Counted from the first letter of the stretch, positions 16,464 to 25,287 are shown. The stretch is 64,000 nt of DNA from RYN-230 sp963723595 (GCA_963723595.1 CAVRRQ010000006.1:806001-870000); one strand, 5' to 3'. A program made the numbers and translations. Notes: generated by a model from the sequence alone, not told the origin.

Positions 16464-16496
16464 GTGCACCCGCAAGCATCGGGTGACCCACGATGA
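16464..16496 (+). CDS. 10-residue upstream ORF coupled to the GGDEF-EAL gene
   Basis: GTG 16464 follows GGAAGGAG with ideal spacing and encodes VHPQASGDPR. Its TGA (16494-16496) overlaps ATG 16493 of the following gene. The only good ribosome binding site here therefore belongs to the mini-ORF, and the large gene probably starts by reinitiation. Confidence 0.45.
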   Translation: MHPQASGDPR

Positions 16497-19261
16497 GCCT
16501 GGCCGCACAGGCAGCAACCACGGTGGTGGCCCTGATCGCCGCCGTGGCCGCAGTCAGCCTGTGGCGCGGTGCCAACCGGCACACGGGCTCTGTCCGGCGT
16601 GGGTACCGGATCTTCGCGCTCGCGGCGCTGCTGTGGGGGGCGGGGGCCATCGGCCAGCAGGCGCTGGCCAGCGCCTCGGCCGGGGCCACATTCCCGTTCA
16701 CCCTCGCCGACCTGCCCGGGCTGCTGGCGCTGTCCGCCCTGGTCACCGGGCTGGCCAGCCTCGGGTCGCGGCACGAGGCGGCGCGTCACCCGCTGGCCCA
16801 GCGCCACCGGGCCCGGATCGGCACCGCGGTGGCGCGCGGCGCGGACGGCTACGTCGTGGCGTCCGCCCTGTTCATCATCGGCTGGATCACGGTGCTGAGC
16901 GTGGGATACGTGCGGTCGGGGGACGACGCGGGCACGTTCGCCGCCGAGCTCATCCATCCGCTGGCCGACCTGCTGGTGCTGGGCGCCGTGCTCCCTCTCG
17001 CGGTCGCGGCCGGCCGGCGCGGCGTCGCGCCGGTGCTGGCCCTGCTCGCGGTGACCGCGAGCGACATGCTGTCCGTCGGGGCCAAGATCACCAACGGGCA
17101 TCCCGGCCTGGCCGCCCAGCTGCTGCTGGTCGCCGCGTTCTGCGTGCTGGGCTGCGCCCCCTGGCTGGGCGGCTCGTGGCGCATGGGGCCGGGGGATGCG
17201 CAGTTCACCCGGGCCGGGGCGCACGCCACGACGACGCTGGCCGCGCTCAGTGCCGCGGCCGCCGCACTGGTGCTGATCGGCTGGGTCCTGGCGGGCAGCC
17301 CGTCGGGCGAGCCGGTGCTGGCCCTGGTCACCGGGACCGCGCTGCTCGCGCTGACCGCGCGGGTCGTGATCCTCGTGCACCGGGACAGTATCCGGTCCAG
17401 GCTCTGGCATGAGTCGGGCCAGCAATTCCGCGAGCTGGCCGACCGGATCAGCGACGTCGTGCTGGTGTGTGACTACGGCGGGGCCATCAGCTTCGCCAGT
17501 CCCACCGTCCGCGACTACGGGTACACCCCGGCGGGCCTGGAAGGCCAGGTTCTGACCGACCTGGTGCACCCGGAGGACCGGCGGGGCGGGCTCCGCGCGG
17601 TCCGGGAGGCCGCGTCGGTGGCGGGCGCCCCCGTGACTGGCGGATCGGCCCAGCCGGTCCGGTATTCCTGCCGGGTCCGGGCGGCCGACGGGACCTGGCG
17701 GTACGTCGAGGCGACCATCTCGCGGCACCGCAGCCAGGGCGCACCGGACCGGCTGCTGGTCACTTCGCGGGACGTCAGCGACCAGGTGGCGCTGCGCCGC
17801 CAGATCGCGCACCTGACCTACCACGACGGGCTGACCGGGCTACCGAACCGGGCCTACCTGGAGGAGCAGGCCCGGGAGGTACTCAGCCACGCCGGCACCG
17901 GGACTCCGGGCGTGCCAGGGGTGATCCTGGTCAACCTGGACGCCTTCACCAGCGTGAACGACGTCGCGGGCCCCAGCGCGGGAGACCTCGTCCTGGCCCA
18001 GGTGGCCAGGCGGCTGCGCGCGGCGGTACCGCCCCGCGGCACGGTGGCCCGCTGGGGCGGCGACGTGTTCGCGGTCCTTATCCAGGACGCCTCCTCCGCC
18101 GGGGAGATCGTCGAGCTGGCCCAGCGCATCCTGGCCAGCGTGGCCGCCGAGCCGTTCCGGGCTGCCGACCGCAGCGTCAACCTGTCGGCCAGCGTCGGCG
18201 TGGCCCTCGCGGATGGCAGCCCGGCCGGGTATGTCTGGCGCAACGCTGACGCCGCGGTGTCCCAGGCCAAGGAGGCCGGGGGCGGGCGGCTCGAGCTCTT
18301 CCCGGCGCTGCCCTACCCCGGCAGCCAGCGCCGGCTGAGCCTGGCGGCGCAGCTGAGCCGGGCCCTCAGCCATGACCTGCACGGTGAGGCCGGCCCGGCC
18401 GGGGATGAGCCCGGCGAAGGCCGGCTGGAGCTGGCCTACCGGCCCATCGCCGAGCTGGCCAGCTCCCGGGTCATCGGCGCGGAGGCGCTGCCCCGGTGGC
18501 GCGGGGACGAGGCCGCTGTGCCGCGCCAGGAGTTCCTGGCCGCGGCCGACACGGCCCGGGTGACCGTCGAGCTGGGCGACTGGATGCTGCGTGAGTCCTG
18601 CGCCCAGGCAGCCGCCTGGTGGCGGGACGGCTGGGAGGCCAGCCTGTGGCTGCCCTGCCTGTCCAGCCAGATGGTGGGACCGTTCACCGACTCGGTCCTG
18701 GGTGCGCTCGCGGGCGGCGGGCTCGCCCCCGACGCGCTCGTCCTGGAGGTCCCCTCCCCGGTGCTGGGCGAGGGCGGCGAGGCCATCCTGCGCGGGCTCG
18801 GTGAGCTGCGCGAACGGGGCGTCCGGCTGGCCGTGGATGTCTCCGGGGCCGGGTACGGCACGCTGGCCCGGCTCAGCCACCATCCGGTCGACCTGATCCG
18901 GGTCGGCCCGGACCTGGTCGGGGGCCTGGGCGTGGACGCCGCGGCCGAGACCCTGATCAAGGCGCTGGTCCGGGTGGGCAAGGACCTGGGTATCCCGGTG
19001 GTCGCGGACGGGATCGAGCGGGCTGAGCAGCGCGACCTGCTCGCCGCCATGGGCTGCACGCTCGGCCTCGGCCCGTTCGTGGCCGCGCCGGTGCCGCCCG
19101 CCAGCCTCCCTGGCCTGGCCGGTGGCCCGCACCGGGGCGGGGAGATGGCGGCCGGGCCCGGGCTGGCCGGGGAGCACGGCGTGGGTGGTGAGCACGGGCC
19201 AGCCGGCGGCGAGCTTCCGTTCGGTGACGTCATCACGCCCGCCCGTCATCTCGCTAGCTGA
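16493..19261 (+). CDS. membrane PAS-GGDEF-EAL protein with degenerate catalytic motifs
   Basis: 922 residues. The first 300 contain about eight hydrophobic helices. A PAS domain follows (FRELADRISDVVLVCDYGG to about residue 425), then GGDEF starting YHDGLTGLPNRAYL, then EAL. The GGDEF signature reads RWGGDVF (about residue 522), with Glu replaced by Val and no RxxD site. The EAL domain keeps EAL (about 664) but has LWLPCLSS for the Asn-containing strand, VDVSGAGYG for DDFGTG, LIRVGPDLV for KID and ADGIE for AEGVE. Both active sites therefore look dead, and it more likely senses or binds cyclic di-GMP or scaffolds other enzymes. It sits immediately upstream of ilvB, as a GGDEF-EAL gene does in Streptomyces as I recall. 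A Gly-rich tail follows residue 880. Confidence 0.88.
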   Translation: MSLAAQAATTVVALIAAVAAVSLWRGANRHTGSVRRGYRIFALAALLWGAGAIGQQALASASAGATFPFTLADLPGLLALSALVTGLASLGSRHEAARHPLAQRHRARIGTAVARGADGYVVASALFIIGWITVLSVGYVRSGDDAGTFAAELIHPLADLLVLGAVLPLAVAAGRRGVAPVLALLAVTASDMLSVGAKITNGHPGLAAQLLLVAAFCVLGCAPWLGGSWRMGPGDAQFTRAGAHATTTLAALSAAAAALVLIGWVLAGSPSGEPVLALVTGTALLALTARVVILVHRDSIRSRLWHESGQQFRELADRISDVVLVCDYGGAISFASPTVRDYGYTPAGLEGQVLTDLVHPEDRRGGLRAVREAASVAGAPVTGGSAQPVRYSCRVRAADGTWRYVEATISRHRSQGAPDRLLVTSRDVSDQVALRRQIAHLTYHDGLTGLPNRAYLEEQAREVLSHAGTGTPGVPGVILVNLDAFTSVNDVAGPSAGDLVLAQVARRLRAAVPPRGTVARWGGDVFAVLIQDASSAGEIVELAQRILASVAAEPFRAADRSVNLSASVGVALADGSPAGYVWRNADAAVSQAKEAGGGRLELFPALPYPGSQRRLSLAAQLSRALSHDLHGEAGPAGDEPGEGRLELAYRPIAELASSRVIGAEALPRWRGDEAAVPRQEFLAAADTARVTVELGDWMLRESCAQAAAWWRDGWEASLWLPCLSSQMVGPFTDSVLGALAGGGLAPDALVLEVPSPVLGEGGEAILRGLGELRERGVRLAVDVSGAGYGTLARLSHHPVDLIRVGPDLVGGLGVDAAAETLIKALVRVGKDLGIPVVADGIERAEQRDLLAAMGCTLGLGPFVAAPVPPASLPGLAGGPHRGGEMAAGPGLAGEHGVGGEHGPAGGELPFGDVITPARHLAS

Positions 19262-19279
19262 GACGAATGGGCTCTCAAG

Positions 19280-19308
19280 TTGACGGCAGCCCGGGACTGG
19301 GACAGAGT
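19280..19308 (+). promoter_or_regulatory. putative ilvB promoter
   Basis: TTGACG at 19280-19285, 17 bases, then CAGAGT at 19303-19308. The predicted start at about 19315 coincides with the GTG of the leader peptide at 19316, implying a leaderless leader ORF. Confidence 0.45.
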
Positions 19309-19315
19309 GATACCC

Positions 19316-19363
19316 GTGTCCGGTAACCCCGTGCTCGTACTCTGCAGGCGCGCAAGCAGCTGA
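19316..19363 (+). CDS. ilvB leader peptide (attenuator)
   Basis: GTG 19316 encodes a 15-residue peptide, MSGNPVLVLCRRASS, ending in TGA 19361-19363. Four consecutive branched-chain codons (Val-Leu-Val-Leu) sit mid-peptide, followed by basic residues. This resembles the known or predicted ilvB leader peptides of actinobacteria. Ribosome stalling at these codons under Val/Leu shortage would favour an antiterminator over the hairpin at 19388-19420. Confidence 0.75.
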   Translation: MSGNPVLVLCRRASS

Positions 19364-19387
19364 CCCAGTCCAGCTACCTGCGCGCTA

Positions 19388-19420
19388 CCCTCGTCCGCCT
19401 GAAGGCGCCGAGGGTTTTTT
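19388..19420 (+). terminator. ilvB attenuator terminator
   Basis: CCCTCG pairs with CGAGGG, and the inner TCCGCC pairs partly with GGCGC around a short loop; six T residues follow at 19415-19420. It lies 24 bases after the leader-peptide stop and 40 bases before the ilvB start, a classic intrinsic terminator inside a leader. Confidence 0.85.
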
Positions 19421-19460
19421 GTTGCCCACCAGCTACCGACCGCAGACGAGGAAGCTTGCG

Positions 19461-21530
19461 ATGACCGACCAGACGACCGCGGCCCCTCCGGGCCCCGGAC
19501 TCGCAGGCACGGCGCGGAAGGGCCCCGGCCCGACCCCGCGCGACCTAGCAGCCCGCGCCGCGTCCCGCGACGCGGCGGATTCCCACCCCGGCCCGGCCCA
19601 GCCGGGAGCCGCGGCGGCGCCCGGTGCGCCTGCCGAGCGGCCCCGCACTGACCATGGCCCGCGCCACGACGCGGCGCGCACCGAGCCCGCCGCAGTGGCG
19701 GGCACCCGCATGACGGGGGCCTCGGCCCTGGTCCGGGCGCTGGAGCAGCTCGGCGTAGATGTGGTCTTCGGCATCCCGGGCGGCGCCATCCTGCCGCTGT
19801 ACGACCCGCTCTTCGACTCGCCGTCGGTCCGGCACATCCTGGTCCGCCACGAGCAGGGCGCCGGGCACGCGGCCACCGGATACGCGCAGGTGACCGGCCG
19901 CCCGGGGGTGTGCATGGCCACGTCCGGGCCGGGCGCGACCAACCTGGTGACCCCGCTCGCCGATGCCTACATGGACTCGGTGCCCGTGGTCGCCATCACC
20001 GGCCAGGTGCCGTCCAGCCTGATCGGCACCGACGGCTTCCAGGAAGCCGACATCTCCGGCATCACGCTGCCGGTCACCAAGCACAACTTCCTGGTCACCA
20101 AGGCTGAGGACATCGCGCGCACGGTGGCGGAGGCGTTCCACGTGGCCTCCACCGGCCGTCCCGGGCCGGTGCTGGTCGACGTGGCCAAGGACGCGCTGCA
20201 GGCGGAGACCGAGTTCCGCTGGCCGCCCACCTTCGACCTGCCCGGCTACCATCCGGTCACCCGGCCGCATTCCCGGCAGGTCCGCGAGGCGGCCCGGCTG
20301 ATCGCCGGGGCCAGCCGCCCGGTGCTGTACGTCGGCGGCGGCGTGCTCAAGGCGGGCGCGAGCCCGGAACTGCTCGAGCTGGCCGAGATGACCGGCATCC
20401 CGGTTGTCACCACGCTGATGGCGCGGGGCGGGTTCCCGGGCAGCCACCGCCAGAACCTGGGCATGCCCGGCATGCACGGCACCGTGGCGGCCGTTGGCGC
20501 GCTGCAGAAGTCGGACCTGCTCATCACCCTGGGTGCGCGGTTCGATGACCGGGTCACCGGCAAGCTGGACAGCTTCGCGCCCGGGGCCGCGGTGGTGCAC
20601 GCAGACATCGACCCGGCGGAGATCTCCAAGAACCGGCGTGCCGACGTGCCCATCGTGGGCGACTGCCGCGAGGTGATCACCGAGCTGATCACCGCGGTGG
20701 CCGCCGAGTTCGAGGCCGGCCACCGCAGCGACCTGGCCGCCTGGTGGTCCCAGCTGGATGCCTGGCGCAGCACCTACCCGCTCGGGTACGACGAGCCGGG
20801 GGACGGGTCCCTGTCCCCGCAGCACGTGATCGAGCGGATCGGGAAGATCGCCGGCCCGGACGCCATCTACGTGGCCGGGGTGGGCCAGCATCAGATGTGG
20901 GCTGCCCAGTTCATCAGTCACGAGAAGCCCGGCCACTGGCTGAACTCCGGCGGGGCCGGCACCATGGGCTACGCGGTGCCCGCCGCGATGGGCGCCAAGG
21001 TGGGCGACCGGGACGCGTGCGTGTGGGCGATCGACGGCGACGGCTGCTTCCAGATGACCAACCAGGAACTCGCCACCTGCGCGGTGGAGGGTATCCCGGT
21101 CAAGATCGCCATCATCAACAACGGCAACCTCGGCATGGTCCGCCAGTGGCAGACGCTGTTCTACAACGAGCGGTACTCCAACACCGACCTCGACCGCCGG
21201 GCGCACACCCTCCAGGCCGCGGCCGGGCCGGAGGCCGGTGCGGCCGACGACGCCCTGCGGCACGACCCCGCGCCCTCCGGCGGGGGCACCCGCATTCCCG
21301 ACTTCGTCAAGCTCGCCGAGGCCTACGGGTGCGTCGGCCTGCGCTGTGAGGACGCCGGGAGCGTGGACGCGGTCATCGAGCAGGCCATGAGCATCAACGA
21401 CCGGCCCGTGGTGGTCGACTTCATCGTGCACCGTGACGCCATGGTCTGGCCGATGGTCGCCGCGGGCACCAGCAATGACGACATCGTCGTCGCGCGGAAC
21501 ATGGCACCGGACTGGGATGTGACCGAATGA
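19461..21530 (+). CDS. ilvB: acetolactate synthase large subunit
   Basis: 689 residues from ATG 19461 (GACGAGG upstream). Thiamine-diphosphate enzyme joining two pyruvates, or pyruvate and 2-oxobutyrate, at the first common step of Val/Leu/Ile synthesis. Visible features are the N-terminal pyrimidine domain (VFGIPGGAILPLYDPL, the catalytic Glu in VRHEQGAGHAA), the FAD-binding middle domain (GMPGMHGTVAA, LGARFDDRVTG) and the diphosphate domain WAIDGDGCFQMTNQELAT with NNGNLGMVRQWQ. About 80 residues precede the enzyme core and are Ala/Pro/Arg-rich and probably disordered. Another low-complexity insert, roughly GPEAGAADDALRHDPAPSGG, sits near residue 590. Its ATGA junction overlaps an in-frame ilvN start. 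Confidence 0.96.
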   Translation: MTDQTTAAPPGPGLAGTARKGPGPTPRDLAARAASRDAADSHPGPAQPGAAAAPGAPAERPRTDHGPRHDAARTEPAAVAGTRMTGASALVRALEQLGVDVVFGIPGGAILPLYDPLFDSPSVRHILVRHEQGAGHAATGYAQVTGRPGVCMATSGPGATNLVTPLADAYMDSVPVVAITGQVPSSLIGTDGFQEADISGITLPVTKHNFLVTKAEDIARTVAEAFHVASTGRPGPVLVDVAKDALQAETEFRWPPTFDLPGYHPVTRPHSRQVREAARLIAGASRPVLYVGGGVLKAGASPELLELAEMTGIPVVTTLMARGGFPGSHRQNLGMPGMHGTVAAVGALQKSDLLITLGARFDDRVTGKLDSFAPGAAVVHADIDPAEISKNRRADVPIVGDCREVITELITAVAAEFEAGHRSDLAAWWSQLDAWRSTYPLGYDEPGDGSLSPQHVIERIGKIAGPDAIYVAGVGQHQMWAAQFISHEKPGHWLNSGGAGTMGYAVPAAMGAKVGDRDACVWAIDGDGCFQMTNQELATCAVEGIPVKIAIINNGNLGMVRQWQTLFYNERYSNTDLDRRAHTLQAAAGPEAGAADDALRHDPAPSGGGTRIPDFVKLAEAYGCVGLRCEDAGSVDAVIEQAMSINDRPVVVDFIVHRDAMVWPMVAAGTSNDDIVVARNMAPDWDVTE

Positions 21531-21568
21531 GCCAGGGACTGGCCCGCCTCCGTGACCAGGAGCCGACC

Positions 21569-22120
21569 ATGAACAGGCACACGCTCTCCGTGCTGGTGGA
21601 GAACAAGCCGGGCGTGCTCGTCCGGATCGCGGGCTTGTTCTCGCGCCGCGGCTTCAACATCGACTCGCTCGCGGTCGGGCCCACCGAGCACCCGGAGATC
21701 TCCCGGATGACGATCGTGGTGGACTGCGCCGATCACCCGCTGGAGCAGGTGACCAAGCAGCTCAACAAGCTGATCAACGTGCTCAAGATCGTGGAGCTCG
21801 AGCCGGCCGCCTCGGTGCAGCGCGAGCTGCTGCTGATCAAGGTGCGGGCCGACCTGGAGAGCAGGTCGCGCGTGCTGGAGACCGTGACGCTGTTCCGTGC
21901 CAAGGTGGTCAACGTGGCCCAGGACGCGGTCACGGTCGAGGCGACCGGCAACCGCGACAAGCTCGACGCCCTGATCCGGGTGCTCGAGCCGTTCGGTATC
22001 AAGGAACTCGTCCAGTCCGGCATGGTCGCGCTCGGCCGGGGCGGCCGGTCGATCACGGACCGGGCGCTGCGTCCGGTGGACCGGGTGGCCGAGCGCAGCG
22101 GGGCAGGCGGCGCGCCGTAA
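21569..22120 (+). CDS. ilvN: acetolactate synthase small (regulatory) subunit
   Basis: 183 residues from ATG 21569, chosen because AGGAG lies 8 bases upstream and MNRHTLSVLVENKPGVL matches the family start. An ATG at 21527 overlapping the ilvB stop would add 14 residues. The N-terminal ACT domain (HTLSVLVENKPGVLVRIAGLF, RGFNIDSLAVGPTEHP) binds valine for feedback inhibition; the C-terminal domain (RELLLIKVRAD, ATGNRDKLDALIRVLEPFGI) completes the subunit. It activates IlvB and confers end-product control. The C-terminus has a short basic tail. Confidence 0.95.
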   Translation: MNRHTLSVLVENKPGVLVRIAGLFSRRGFNIDSLAVGPTEHPEISRMTIVVDCADHPLEQVTKQLNKLINVLKIVELEPAASVQRELLLIKVRADLESRSRVLETVTLFRAKVVNVAQDAVTVEATGNRDKLDALIRVLEPFGIKELVQSGMVALGRGGRSITDRALRPVDRVAERSGAGGAP

Positions 22121-22159
22121 GGTGCGGCCCCTGGTGGCCAGAACAGCGAAAGGCAGACA

Positions 22160-23173
22160 ATGGCAGACATCTTCTATGACGACGGTGCCGACCTCAGCAT
22201 CATCCAGGGGCGGCACGTGGCCGTCCTCGGGTACGGCAGCCAGGGACACGCGCACGCGCTGTCCCTGCGTGACTCCGGGGTCGACGTCCGGGTCGGACTC
22301 CCGGAGGGGTCCCGCAGCCGGGAGAGCGCGGCCAACGAGGGGCTCCGGGTCACCACCGCGCGCGAGGCCTGCGAAGAGGCCGACCTGATCATGGTGCTGG
22401 TCCCGGACCACCTCCAGCGGGCGCTGTACGCCGAGGCCATCGAGCCGAGCCTCATCGACGGCGACGCGCTGTTTTTCGCGCACGGGCTGAACATCCGCTA
22501 CCAGCTCATCCGCCCGCCCGCCGGGGTGGACGTGTGCATGGTGGCCCCCAAGGCCCCGGGCCACCTGGTCCGCCGCCAGTTCTCCGAGGGACGCGGCGTG
22601 CCGGTGCTCGTCGCCGTGGAGCAGGACGCCACCGGGAACGCGTGGCCGCTGGCCCTCTCCTACGCCAAGGCCATCGGCGGCACCCGGGCGGGCGCGCTGG
22701 TCACCACCTTCAAGGAGGAGACCGAGACCGACCTGTTCGGCGAGCAGGCCGTCCTTTGCGGTGGGGTGTCCGAGCTCATCAAGGCCGGGTTCGACACCCT
22801 GGTCGAGGCGGGATACCAGCCCGAGATCGCCTACTTCGAGTGCCTGCACGAGATGAAGCTGATCGTGGACCTCATGTACGAGGGCGGCATCTCCAAGATG
22901 TACTGGTCGGTGTCGGACACCGCCGAGTTCGGCGGCTACACCCGCGGGCCGCGGCTGGTGGACGAGCGGAGCCGTGAGGAGATGCGCCGGATTCTCGGTG
23001 AGGTGCAGGACGGCACGTTCACCCGGGAGCTGATCGAGGAGTTCGACTCCGGCCGGCCGAACTTCCTGAAGCGGCGTGAGGCCTCCCGGGCGGACCAGAT
23101 CGAGCAGGTCGGCGCTCAGCTGCGGCCGCTGATGAGCTGGCTGGACTCCCCGGGTGACGCGGACGGGTCCTGA
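22160..23173 (+). CDS. ilvC: ketol-acid reductoisomerase, class I
   Basis: 337 residues from ATG 22160, preceded by AAAGG. The NADPH-binding Rossmann motif is AVLGYGSQGHAHALSLRDSG. The knotted C-terminal domain supplies the metal ligands (DLFGEQAVLCGGVSELIKAG and AYFECLHEMKLIVDLMYEGG). It isomerises and reduces acetolactate and acetohydroxybutyrate in branched-chain amino acid synthesis. The length is normal for the short class. It ends the ilvBNC operon, followed by the hairpin at 23187-23218. Confidence 0.97.
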   Translation: MADIFYDDGADLSIIQGRHVAVLGYGSQGHAHALSLRDSGVDVRVGLPEGSRSRESAANEGLRVTTAREACEEADLIMVLVPDHLQRALYAEAIEPSLIDGDALFFAHGLNIRYQLIRPPAGVDVCMVAPKAPGHLVRRQFSEGRGVPVLVAVEQDATGNAWPLALSYAKAIGGTRAGALVTTFKEETETDLFGEQAVLCGGVSELIKAGFDTLVEAGYQPEIAYFECLHEMKLIVDLMYEGGISKMYWSVSDTAEFGGYTRGPRLVDERSREEMRRILGEVQDGTFTRELIEEFDSGRPNFLKRREASRADQIEQVGAQLRPLMSWLDSPGDADGS

Positions 23174-23186
23174 GCCCAGGCTTGAT

Positions 23187-23218
23187 GGTGTGGCGCCAGC
23201 CCCGGCTGGCGCCACACC
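23187..23218. terminator. perfect 15-bp inverted repeat after ilvC
   Basis: Arms GGTGTGGCGCCAGCC and GGCTGGCGCCACACC separated by two bases, 14 bases after the ilvC stop. No T-run follows, but GC-rich hairpins of this kind terminate transcripts in actinomycetes. Confidence 0.75.
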
Positions 23219-23295
23219 GGCCGCCTGCGCAACCTCACCAGCCCCGTGCGCACCGCAGTGCGCACGGCCGTACGGCTGACGAATCCCCTCGACTC

Positions 23296-23324
23296 GTGAA
23301 CGTTTTCACAAGCTCCGCTAGACT
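23296..23324 (+). promoter_or_regulatory. serA promoter with overlapping palindrome
   Basis: TAGACT at 23319-23324 is a good -10, 35 bases before the serA GTG. The -35 position (GTGAAC) lies inside GTGAACGTTTTCAC (23296-23309), a 5-4-5 inverted repeat that could be an operator. Confidence 0.45.
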
Positions 23325-23358
23325 GAGCTCTCGCTGTCCGTCATAAGGGGCCATCGCC

Positions 23359-24951
23359 GTGCCTGCACCTATCGTCCTCATCGCCGAGGAACTTTCGCCG
23401 GCCGCCGTCGCGCAGCTGGAAACCGACTTTGATGTGCGCCACACGGACGGCTCGAACCGTCCCGCGCTGCTCGCCGCGCTCGCCGGAGCCGACGCGGTCA
23501 TCGTGCGCAGCGCCACCACGATCGATGCCGAGGCGCTGGCCCACGCCCCGCACCTCCGGGTGGTCGCCCGTGCCGGGGTCGGCCTGGACAACGTGGACGT
23601 GGAGGCGGCCACCCGGGCGGGCGTGATGGTGGTGAACGCGCCCACCTCCAACATCGTCAGCGCCGCCGAGCATGCGGTTGGCCTGCTCCTGGCCGTGGCC
23701 CGCAACGTTCCGCAGGCCGCCGCCTCGCTGCGGGCCGGCGAGTGGAAGCGATCCGCCTTCACCGGGGTCGAACTCGACGGCAAGGTGGCCGGCATCCTGG
23801 GACTGGGCCGGATCGGCGTCCTGGTGGCCGAGCGGCTCAGTGCGTTCGGCATGCGGATCGTCGCCTACGACCCATACGTTCCCCCGGCGCGGGCGGCCCA
23901 GCTCGGCGTGCGGCTGGCCGGCCTGGACGAACTGCTGGGCGAGGCGGACTTCATCACGGTCCACCTGCCCAGGAACGCCGAGACGATCGGCCTCCTCGGG
24001 GACAAGGAACTGCATCTGGTCAAGCCGGGCGTGCGCATCGTGAACGCAGCCCGGGGCGGCATCGTAGACGAGCAGGCGCTGGCACTGGCCCTGCGCGAGG
24101 GCCGGGTGGCGGGGGCGGCCATCGACGTGTTCACCACGGAGCCTGCCACCGGCAACCCGCTGCTGGAGATCCCCGCGGTCGTGGCGACCCCGCACCTGGG
24201 CGCGAGCACGGCCGAGGCCCAGGAGAAGGCGGGCACCCAGGTCGCCCGGTCCGTCCGGCTGGCCCTGGCCGGCGAGTTCGTCCCGGACGCGGTGAACGTC
24301 CAGGGCGGCGTGGTCGATGAGGACGTCAAGCCCGGCCTGCCGCTGGCCGAGAAGCTCGGCCGCATCTTCACCGCGCTGGCCGGCGGGATGGCCGCCCGGA
24401 TCGACGTGGAGGTCCGCGGCGAGATCGCCGGTCACGACGTCCGGGTGCTCCAGCTGGCCGCGCTCAAGGGCGTCTTCACCGACGTGGTCGAGGACCCGGT
24501 GACCTACGTGAATGCCCCCCTGCTGGCCAGCGAGCGGGGCGTCGAGGTCAGCCTGGTCACCGAGGCGGAGAGCCCGGACTGGCGGAACCTGGTGACGCTG
24601 CGCGGGATCATGCCCGACGGGCAGGTGGTGTCCGCCTCCGGCACGCTGAGCGGGCGGCGGCAGCAGGAAAAGCTGGTCGAGGTCAACGGCTTCGAGATGG
24701 AGATCGCGCCCGCCGAGCACATGGTGTTCCTGACGTACACCGACCGGCCGGGCGTGGTCGGCACGGTGGGCCAGATCCTGGGCAGCGAGGGGATCAACAT
24801 CGCCGGGATGCAGGTATGCCGCGACGCCCGGGGCGGCCACGCCCTGATCGTGCTGTCGGTGGACTCCGCCATACCCGCGGTGGTACTCGACGACATCCTG
24901 TCCACGATCGGGGCGGTAGTCGGCCGCACCGTGGACCTGGTCGAGCACTAA
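23359..24951 (+). CDS. serA: D-3-phosphoglycerate dehydrogenase
   Basis: 530 residues from GTG 23359. It oxidises 3-phosphoglycerate to 3-phosphohydroxypyruvate, the first step of serine synthesis. The catalytic unit (residues 1-315) has VARAGVGLDNVD, the NAD motif GILGLGRIGVLVAERL, catalytic Arg in NAARGGIVDEQAL, Glu in FTTEPATGNPLL and His in TPHLGAST. An intervening/ASB domain follows (LGRIFTALAGGMAARIDVE), then a C-terminal ACT domain (TYTDRPGVVGTVGQILG, AGMQVCRD) for serine feedback. The long three-domain form is typical of actinobacteria. It is transcribed separately from ilvBNC. Confidence 0.97.
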   Translation: MPAPIVLIAEELSPAAVAQLETDFDVRHTDGSNRPALLAALAGADAVIVRSATTIDAEALAHAPHLRVVARAGVGLDNVDVEAATRAGVMVVNAPTSNIVSAAEHAVGLLLAVARNVPQAAASLRAGEWKRSAFTGVELDGKVAGILGLGRIGVLVAERLSAFGMRIVAYDPYVPPARAAQLGVRLAGLDELLGEADFITVHLPRNAETIGLLGDKELHLVKPGVRIVNAARGGIVDEQALALALREGRVAGAAIDVFTTEPATGNPLLEIPAVVATPHLGASTAEAQEKAGTQVARSVRLALAGEFVPDAVNVQGGVVDEDVKPGLPLAEKLGRIFTALAGGMAARIDVEVRGEIAGHDVRVLQLAALKGVFTDVVEDPVTYVNAPLLASERGVEVSLVTEAESPDWRNLVTLRGIMPDGQVVSASGTLSGRRQQEKLVEVNGFEMEIAPAEHMVFLTYTDRPGVVGTVGQILGSEGINIAGMQVCRDARGGHALIVLSVDSAIPAVVLDDILSTIGAVVGRTVDLVEH

Positions 24952-25287
24952 CCAGCCCGGCCCGGCCGCCGGCCCGGCCGATCGGTCTCAGAATGAGAGA
25001 CGGATCCGTCCCGCGGGCGACAACCGGCCGTTCAGGTACTAGGATGTCCAAGTAAATGCGGCGCTTCGTATCCATCCTTAGCGGCCGTAGCGGGGCCTGA
25101 TCAGGGCAGGCCGGCCACCCGCTGCGGGGAGCGGTGCTGGCCGTAAGTCCGCCCGAGGGAATCTCACCACAGCGCGCCCGGTATCCCGGGGCTGCTGACG
25201 CGCACCGCGACCGGACCGGTCAGCGGGACGCGGGCCACCCGCCCGGCGCCGCGGTGAGCCGCCAGCAACGCGTCAGGAGACCGCGTC
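24952..25287 (+). other. intergenic region with a promoter-like box and hairpins
   Basis: A -10-like TAGGAT lies at about 25041-25046, just upstream of a meaningless 3-codon ORF. About 60 bases on, a paired segment (GGCCACCCGCT against AGCGGTGCTGGCC, roughly 25111-25142) could fold. This may be the 5' leader of the small ORF at 25288; no known RNA family is recognised. Confidence 0.3.
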
